Origin: Didymodactylos carnosus
Lineage: Eukaryota > Rotifera > Eurotatoria > Philodinida > Philodinidae
Assembly (NCBI GenBank): GCA_905250885.1
Contig: CAJNOQ010002424.1
Location: forward strand, 1 to 24,420
Reading direction: 5' to 3'
Length of the DNA stretch: 24,420 bases
Both the position numbers and the translations under genes were made by a program. This document shows, piece by piece, positions 20,201 through 24,420 of this stretch (positions are counted from its first letter, which is position 1; every line of letters starts with the position of its first letter). A model generated the notes under the pieces. The model saw only the letters and a list, made by a program, of their open reading frames with translations, was not told the origin of the DNA and did not search any database.

Positions 20201-21425
20201 TGGAAAGATCAATATTATGTTGACTATATACATTTAAATTTGTGATATAAAACGACTCACTCTTGAAAACGTTCCATTTCCACTAAAAAAAGCATGTAAA
20301 TATATCATTTATTTGAGTATCACACCTACAGAGGGAAAAAACAGTTCGAAAAGTACACTAACAATTGCTCTTCTGGTCTTCTGGAAACTAATGAATGAAA
20401 GATAAGAAAGTGTTGTTTTTAGACTTTCTTGCTACTGTTGGCTTTTCGATCGAAATCACAGTGTAAATTATGCGTTGACAAGAAGCTATAGCGTCCCATT
20501 TCTCAAAGTTCTTCTTGCATTTGTTATAACGAAGTGAGATCGATACGTACCACGTCACACTGCATGCCCATGTACTCCAGGGTTGAAATGTACACGTAGT
20601 TTGACTTTTTGTTAACGCTAATGAAAAATAAAATTGGAATTAAGCGTAGGATAAAATATAAAAAGAAAATGTGCTTTTGATCACCAAACATTTTTAGAGA
20701 GTTATCATATTTTATCATCACTTCTCTGCTGTGTATATATATATATATGTGCCCAACAAGTTCACTCATTTGTAACAATATCGAAATCAAACTAAATTCT
20801 GTTAAGTGTAGTCAGCTCACTTGATGACGTTAAAACTGTTGCTAAATCACATGGTGTTTGTCAATATTGAATAAAATGATCTTAAAGATCATCCTAAATA
20901 TTCATTTAAATGTGATCAATATCGTAAATATTCATTATGATGATCCAAACTCGATTACAATAATGTCAAGAACATCTTATTTACTATCTTTAGTACGGCA
21001 ATCTATTACAAAATATGTTGGTATTGATTTAACACAAACTCAAATTCGTTCATCATTTTCTATCTGATTTTTAAGATCATGCATTTAATATTGACAAACG
21101 CCATGTGATTTAGTAACAGTTTTAACATCGTCAGGTGAGCTGACTACACTTAACAGAATCCAGTTTGATTTCGATATTTTTACAAATGAGTGAACTTGTT
21201 GGGCACATATATATATATATATATATATATATGCCCAACAAGTTCACTCATTTGTATATATATATATATATACACAGAGCAGAGAAGTGATGATAAAATA
21301 TGATAATTCTCTAAAAATGTTTGATGATCAAAAACATTGATACCCAAATATAAATCTGACTAATGTATGACCTTACTTATAAAGCTAGCAATCATGAACA
21401 GCAATCTGAATTCGATAAATTCCAT
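11208..21425 (-). CDS. Large secreted or membrane-tethered thrombospondin type 1 repeat protein (SCO-spondin-like), 52-53 exons
   Basis: I reconstructed the whole gene by GT/AG junctions and cysteine pattern. All phases agree, and the summed length is a multiple of three (about 1880-1890 residues). Order: signal peptide; 2 TSRs; TIL/TILa module; 23 TSRs; second TIL/TILa module; 3 TSRs; C-terminal tail. TSRs show the W-x-x-W-S-x-C-S-x-T-C-G-x-G core, then R-x-C and a terminal C-P; they carry usual sites for C-mannosylation (WxxW) and O-fucosylation (CxxTCG). Exons from the start: 21377-21425, 20551-20617, 20261-20282, 19929-20199, 19672-19871, 19527-19614, 19449-19466, 19310-19391, 18980-19245, 18776-18910, 18679-18720, 18464-18619, 18229-18396, 17923-18096, 17790-17866, 17586-17706, 17248-17397, 17112-17185, 16956-17061, 16734-16812, 16637-16682, 16519-16570, 16438-16455, 16330-16375, 16244-16270, 16082-16176, 15849-16022, 15700-15775, 15600-15631, 15451-15516, 15233-15391, 15020-15098, 14865-14959, 14736-14809, 14567-14663, 14430-14502, 14267-14358, 14098-14209, 13804-14033, 13718-13735, 13536-13586, 13449-13471, 13130-13391, 12998-13062, 12827-12935, 12603-12773, 12355-12545, 12191-12290, 11954-12127, 11698-11895, 11593-11637, then 11371-11531 plus 11208-11327 (or one exon 11284-11531). 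The role is likely extracellular matrix or adhesion; orthology is not established. Confidence 0.85.
12191..12545 (-). other. Second TIL/TILa-like module of the TSR protein
   Basis: Exons 12355-12545 and 12191-12290 encode C-P-F-N-Q-Y-F, then C-P-x-L-C, K-C-L-C-N-N-N-F and W-C-D-C-G-C-Y, followed by I-W-T-E-N-N-C-Q-T-Y-Q-C. The cysteine spacing parallels the first module, including the W-x-x-x-(x)-C-x-x-Y-x-C tail, so the two are probably duplicates. Confidence 0.6.
13718..13735 (-). other. 18-nt microexon (exon 40)
   Basis: GTGGTGTACCGATTGCGA is bounded by AACGTAG and GTAAGT, phase 1 on both sides. It encodes (G)GVPIA(N) between two TSRs. Without it, the phase would still match but the linker would be six residues shorter. 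Confidence 0.65.
16438..16455 (-). other. 18-nt microexon (exon 23)
   Basis: TATATTTTGGAACTCCAC is bounded by ATCTAG and GTAAGT, phase 1 on both sides. It encodes (V)YFGTP(Q) between two TSRs. Confidence 0.65.
19449..19466 (-). other. 18-nt microexon (exon 7)
   Basis: GTCTGATACCAGTTGCTG is bounded by TTTTAG before and GTAAGT after. It keeps phase 1 on both sides and encodes the linker (S)LIPVA(V) between the TILa part and the next TSR. Confidence 0.7.
19527..19871 (-). other. First TIL/TILa-like cysteine-rich module of the TSR protein
   Basis: The two exons 19672-19871 and 19527-19614 encode a module beginning S-C-P-V-Y. It has a C-G-x-x-C pair, then V-C-V-C-N-P-G-Y and E-C-D-C-G-C, which fits a TIL (trypsin-inhibitor-like) fold. 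It is followed by a short W-x-x-x-C-x-x-Y-x-C part like TILa. Vertebrate SCO-spondin and insect hemolectin mix such modules with TSR or VWD domains. No VWD domain is seen here. Confidence 0.6.
20675..21334. mobile_element. Foldback element in intron 1 of the TSR gene
   Basis: The left arm (about 20675-20872) and right arm (about 21087-21334) are inverted copies sharing, for example, GTCAGCTCAC / GTGAGCTGAC, GATTTCGATATT / AATATCGAAATC and ACATTTTTAGAGA / TCTCTAAAAATGT. The outer ends pair as TTTTGATCA and TGATCAAAA. The ~215-base loop is AT-rich with small palindromes (GATCTTAAAGATC). The right arm is longer because it carries an extra inverted copy of a 23-base word around an AT repeat. No coding capacity and no certain target duplication were found. 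Confidence 0.75.
21182..21255. repeat. Perfect 23-bp palindrome around an (AT)n tract
   Basis: The bases 21182-21204 and 21233-21255 are exact reverse complements (start ACAAATGAGTG, end CACTCATTTGT) separated by 28 bases that are almost pure AT alternation. A further (AT)n run follows to about 21275. Such a structure can extrude a cruciform. Confidence 0.85.
21377..21425 (-). other. Exon 1: signal peptide of the TSR protein
   Basis: The ATG at 21423-21425 starts MEFIEFR, followed by the hydrophobic run LLFMIASFI, and the exon ends in a consensus donor (A|GTAAGG). Its single leftover base A joins CG of exon 2 to give T, so the mature protein would begin near T-K-S-Q-T-T-C, just before the first TSR. 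Both the phase match and the n-region/h-region shape support this start. An internal Met at codon 11 is possible but would leave a shorter hydrophobic core. Confidence 0.7.
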
Positions 21426-22566
21426 CTATACTAATAGGAAAACAAAGATGAAGTACAAAATCAAATGAAATTGACAGGATCAGTCTAGTACTTCACAACA
21501 ACTTATGAGAAAATGATATGCACAAATCACCTGGTCGATAAATTTTTTTATGCACACATCGTCAAATGAGAAAAATCTTGTCGCTGAATTAATGTTTGTT
21601 GAAATGATTAAGTTCGTATATATTCATCATCGATTGTAAAATAGTAATGTTTAACTTAACGTATATTTATGACACTGAAAAGTACAAATCTATTAAAAAG
21701 TGAAAATTACACAAGTACAAAAAGTTTTCAATTATTTTTTAATTTATGAACTGATTAAATATATTTAGAGTGTATTACTAAAACAAAGATTTATTTATTC
21801 TTTTTTTTTAAGACATGTCGAGAATTCTACGAAAGCAACTAAAAACAAGAAGAAGAAAATACAATTGTTTAAATAAATTAAAGTTTTGAATGAAACAAGT
21901 CATTCGATGTCATCATAAAATTAAAAATTTTATTCTAACATGATGTTATACTGAACACCTACTTACAAGGAAAGAGAGAGAGATTGCGAAAATCACATCC
22001 TATTACATTCACTTTTCCATCGCAGTTACAATTTGTTTGTTAAAAACGAAAAAAAACAATTTTTTTCATACTTTTGACAGCAAGAAAATTAAAAATTAAT
22101 ATTTCGTCATAATAATAACGCAGGATAATGTTAACAGAAAAACAAAGAAGAGAATATTATAGAATAAGAAATCATAGAAGTAATATTTTATAATGAATTT
22201 CATTGTCACAATAGTACAAAATGAAGTTTATGTAACCTACTTTATGTGTACGATAGAGTGCAAAATAAATAATTGTAGATACTAGCAGCTTTCATCCGAC
22301 TTGGAGTGTATGACACATCCTTTCAAAATATTCCATAATGTTTAAACTTGAAATAAGCATGAGCATTGTCAGATTCTATGTTTTCTTCTAGAACGAAAAA
22401 TATAATTCTACAATTCCGTAAAACAGGACGGGGATCGATAAGAGCCCAAATCGATCCCCCTCAGATCACTCTCATATTCACAGGTATGATGTAGTTTTTC
22501 CCCTTGATTAAAACTAGCACCTTAATAAAACCATTTTGACTAGCGGCGGAACCAGGATTTCTTGTT
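21426..22566. other. Upstream flank of the TSR gene and intergenic sequence
   Basis: No ORF or RNA gene is supported. On the minus strand the first few hundred bases should hold the TSR promoter, but no clear TATA box at a sensible distance stands out. A GGGGATCGAT hairpin lies at 22430-22459. Confidence 0.3.
22430..22459. repeat. 10-bp perfect hairpin
   Basis: GGGGATCGAT (22430-22439) and ATCGATCCCC (22450-22459) form a stem with a 10-base loop, AAGAGCCCAA. It is GC-rich in AT-rich surroundings. Its function is unknown. Confidence 0.5.
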
Positions 22567-23081
22567 AGCCGGTAGGTCAACGTCGTTCAAGTTTATAATA
22601 TTGCTTTATTTTCTCGTGAACCACATATTATTTTATAAATGCGCCTTTGGAAATATATTCGACAAATCGGCTTGTCTCCGTAAAGCGACACTTCGCTGGT
22701 CAAGTTTTTTTTTTAGCCCCATGCCACCAAAATTACTCGGAAAACACGAATAATATGTCTTTCGTTTTCTCGTTTTTTCTTTAGAAATGCGCCTTTGGAA
22801 ATATATTCGACAAATACTTGACAGATATCTCGATTTTTTTTCCTATAGTGGAGCTAAATCCTAGTGGGGCTAATCCTAGGCATGGGGCTAAAAAAAAAAC
22901 TTGACCAGCGAAGTGTCGCTTTACGGAGACAAGCCGATTTGTCGAATATATTTCCAAAGGCGCATTTATAAAATAATATGTTATAGCCCGTAAAATTCTC
23001 TATCGAATGATATATAAAGTAGAGTGGTTAACGAGAAAATAAAGCAATATTATAAACTTGAACGACGTTGACCTACCGGCT
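22567..23081. mobile_element. Foldback element with internal repeat and insertion
   Basis: The left arm (22567-22725) starts AGCCGGTAGGTCAACG and ends near TAGCCCCATGCC. The right arm (22879-23081) is its reverse complement, with a ~44-base insertion after AAAATAATATG (about 22982-23025). The ~150-base loop holds a third partial copy of the arm word GCGCCTTTGGAAATATATTC (near 22788), and the loop-right junction carries repeated TAGTGG(A/G)GCTAA words. There is no coding capacity. The superfamily is unknown. Confidence 0.7.
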
Positions 23082-23190
23082 TGCTTAGATGCTACCGAGT
23101 ATTTCCAATCTTAAACTATCCAGTTACATTTTCTTTGACTGTCCGGTATCTCATTTTGTAGCCCGTGAAATTTTCTATCGAATGGTATAC
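22983..23190. repeat. Direct repeat of a ~31-bp motif
   Basis: TAGCCCGTAAAATTCTCTAT (from about 22984) recurs as TAGCCCGTGAAATTTTCTAT (from about 23159), each continuing with CGAATGRTATA. The first copy is the insertion inside the foldback arm; the second lies outside the element. Confidence 0.6.
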
Positions 23191-24211
23191 AGTAGTTGAG
23201 GTTTGTTTTGAACAAAAGAGAAGATATGAGGAAAATATTTTAAGTAAAGCTCATCTAACGAGAGAAAAGTTTGGACGCGAAAAGATTTCCGGAGGGGTCA
23301 AGATTAGTGGCGAAGCCAACAGGGCTAAACTGGGCTGAGCTCCCCCTAGACAGTTTTTTAAAAGTTTTCCTGAAATCCAGCTTAAATTTATTAGCACTAC
23401 TTCAGACCGAACTCTAGAAAAGTGATGGGCTGAGCCCTGCCTAGCAAGTTATAATTTGCCCATTCAAAAAGCGATAGGTTTTTCACAATATAATCTTCAA
23501 GAGACTGGTCAAAATTACCTTTTTCTTATTTTAATAAAATGGTACCCACATCCTGGAAAATTTTCAGACTGGTATTTTTCAATGAAAGGTTTTTTTTTCT
23601 ACACATGTTATTTCGATGGTATTGTGTAGTAGAATATTTGATTTTAATCGCAAGTTCTGGCTATCTGTCGTTACAGAGAACAAGATCTAACAGTGAGCCC
23701 CTTTTCTGACAAAAGTCGATAATAAGTCTTAGATAAAATGATCATCATTCATTGGACTCACTCTTACTATTAGGTTGTTAACTAAGTTTTGAGCGCTAAT
23801 ATTTTTCGAATAACTTTTCACAGAAATGAGATAGAGGCCTGCGGTTTTCACTATTGAATAGCCAAGGCCTTAAGACATGTTTTTATAAGCAGAAAGTTGT
23901 TTCAAAATTTTTTGTACGTCCGATTTTCCCGAGGATCTTTGGGAAATCAGCTCCGTTCTCAGAAAACTAACATACAGTGTTAGCAATTTTTTTGCATGCG
24001 TGGATAGTCCAAACGTTACTCTACAAAATTATGCAAGTCCCAGCTCTCCAGCTATCGTCGTTCTGACAAGGCTCGAGCACGTGGCAGAATCTACGAGTAG
24101 ACATCTCTGGGAATCTCGAAATGCCATGGAATATAGGTAATCGACTACGCTGAGCATAGTGGTAACATTTGTTTTTATGCAGAAATGAAAATAACTTCAC
24201 CGGAGGCATTT
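23191..24211. other. Intergenic sequence, no gene seen
   Basis: Only weak repeated words such as GGGCTGAGCTCCCCCTAG and GGGCTGAGCCCTGCCTAG (near 23332 and 23428) are visible. No frame or RNA gene is supportable. Confidence 0.3.
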
Positions 24212-24419
24212 TTGTGGAAAACTGGTTTTTCGCCTGTTACTAGCAAAAGTTAAAATCCTTATATCTCGGTCAGATCTAATGCTGACTCAAGAAAATTTTT
24301 AGGAAAGCCTTAAAAGGCACCATATATTGTTTATCTTATCTTGAGTCAGCATGAGATCTGACCGAGATATAAAGATTTTAACTTTTGCTAGTAACAGGCG
24401 AAAAACCAGTTTTCCACAA
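24212..24419. repeat. Inverted repeat with ~80-bp arms, truncated by the window end
   Basis: The left arm (24212 to about 24291) starts TTGTGGAAAACTGG and the right arm (about 24338-24419) ends CCAGTTTTCCACAA. I see two mismatches (C/T in AATCYTTATATCTCGG and A/C in CAGATCTMATGCTGAC). The loop is about 46 bases. The structure may extend past 24420. Confidence 0.8.
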
Positions 24420-24420
24420 C

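Larger units (their letters stand above)
20618..21376 (-). other. Intron 1 of the TSR gene, expanded by a hairpin element
   Basis: The intron is 759 bp, whereas most introns of this gene are 50-70 bp. About 660 bp of it is the inverted-repeat structure at 20675-21334. Subtracting that leaves about 100 bp, close to the usual size. The donor GTAAGG and acceptor CATTAG lie outside the arms. Confidence 0.7.

Noticed and set aside
20524-20790. 88-codon minus-strand frame with a hydrophobic stretch, considered as the N-terminus of the TSR gene
   Set aside because: It reads exon 2 in the wrong frame and enters the foldback element. Exon 1 at 21377-21425 gives a proper signal peptide with matching phase.
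22541-23330. AGCGGCGGAACCAGGATT and AGTGGCGAAGCCAACAGG words resembling ends of a transposon family
   Set aside because: Both are in the same orientation and no paired terminus or target duplication could be shown.
1-24420. CRISPR arrays, tRNA or rRNA genes, bacterial operons
   Set aside because: The only regular repeats are coding LRR units; no cloverleaf or rRNA core was recognised, and the gene structure is eukaryotic.

Overview
The window looks like nuclear DNA of a small invertebrate, most plausibly a bdelloid-type rotifer. It is AT-rich, has spliceosomal introns mostly of 50-70 bp, metazoan extracellular modules (thrombospondin type 1 and TIL), ribonuclease-inhibitor-type leucine-rich repeats, and many short non-autonomous mobile elements. 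The organism is an inference from these traits; no marker gene fixes it.

Layout: (1) 1-3300 is mobile-element debris. It holds the right end of an element with a CAGTGTA terminus, a ~1.94 kb structure with long inverted arms (444-2388), a 275-bp hAT-like MITE with a perfect 8-bp target duplication nested inside it, and an isolated candidate terminal exon near 2727. (2) 3403-3945 is a frame-broken Ty3/gypsy-type gag remnant that abuts the 3' end of an LRR gene. (3) 3949-8392 is an LRR cluster. A ~24-repeat gene lies on the minus strand, broken by one apparent 1-nt deletion and by an assembly join at the single 'n' (4425). A head-to-head, interrupted pseudogene copy lies on the plus strand, and degenerate LRR fragments lie between them. 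The two divergent promoters are a 290-bp inverted repeat with only two differences by my count. (4) 8380-11200 is gene-poor, with a foldback element and one orphan exon of an FkbM-type methyltransferase. (5) 11208-21425 is one large minus-strand gene of 52-53 exons, reconstructed here from signal peptide to stop with every splice phase compatible. It encodes a secreted or membrane-tethered protein of about 1880-1890 residues with about 28 thrombospondin type 1 repeats and two TIL/TILa-like cysteine-rich modules (SCO-spondin-like composition). Its first intron is almost entirely a hairpin-forming element. (6) 21426-24420 is intergenic with two more inverted-repeat elements, one running off the window end.

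The most interesting points are three 18-nt linker microexons in the TSR gene, its regular intron-phase pattern, the element-filled intron 1, the choice between two C-termini, and the near-identical inverted promoters driving diverged LRR coding starts.
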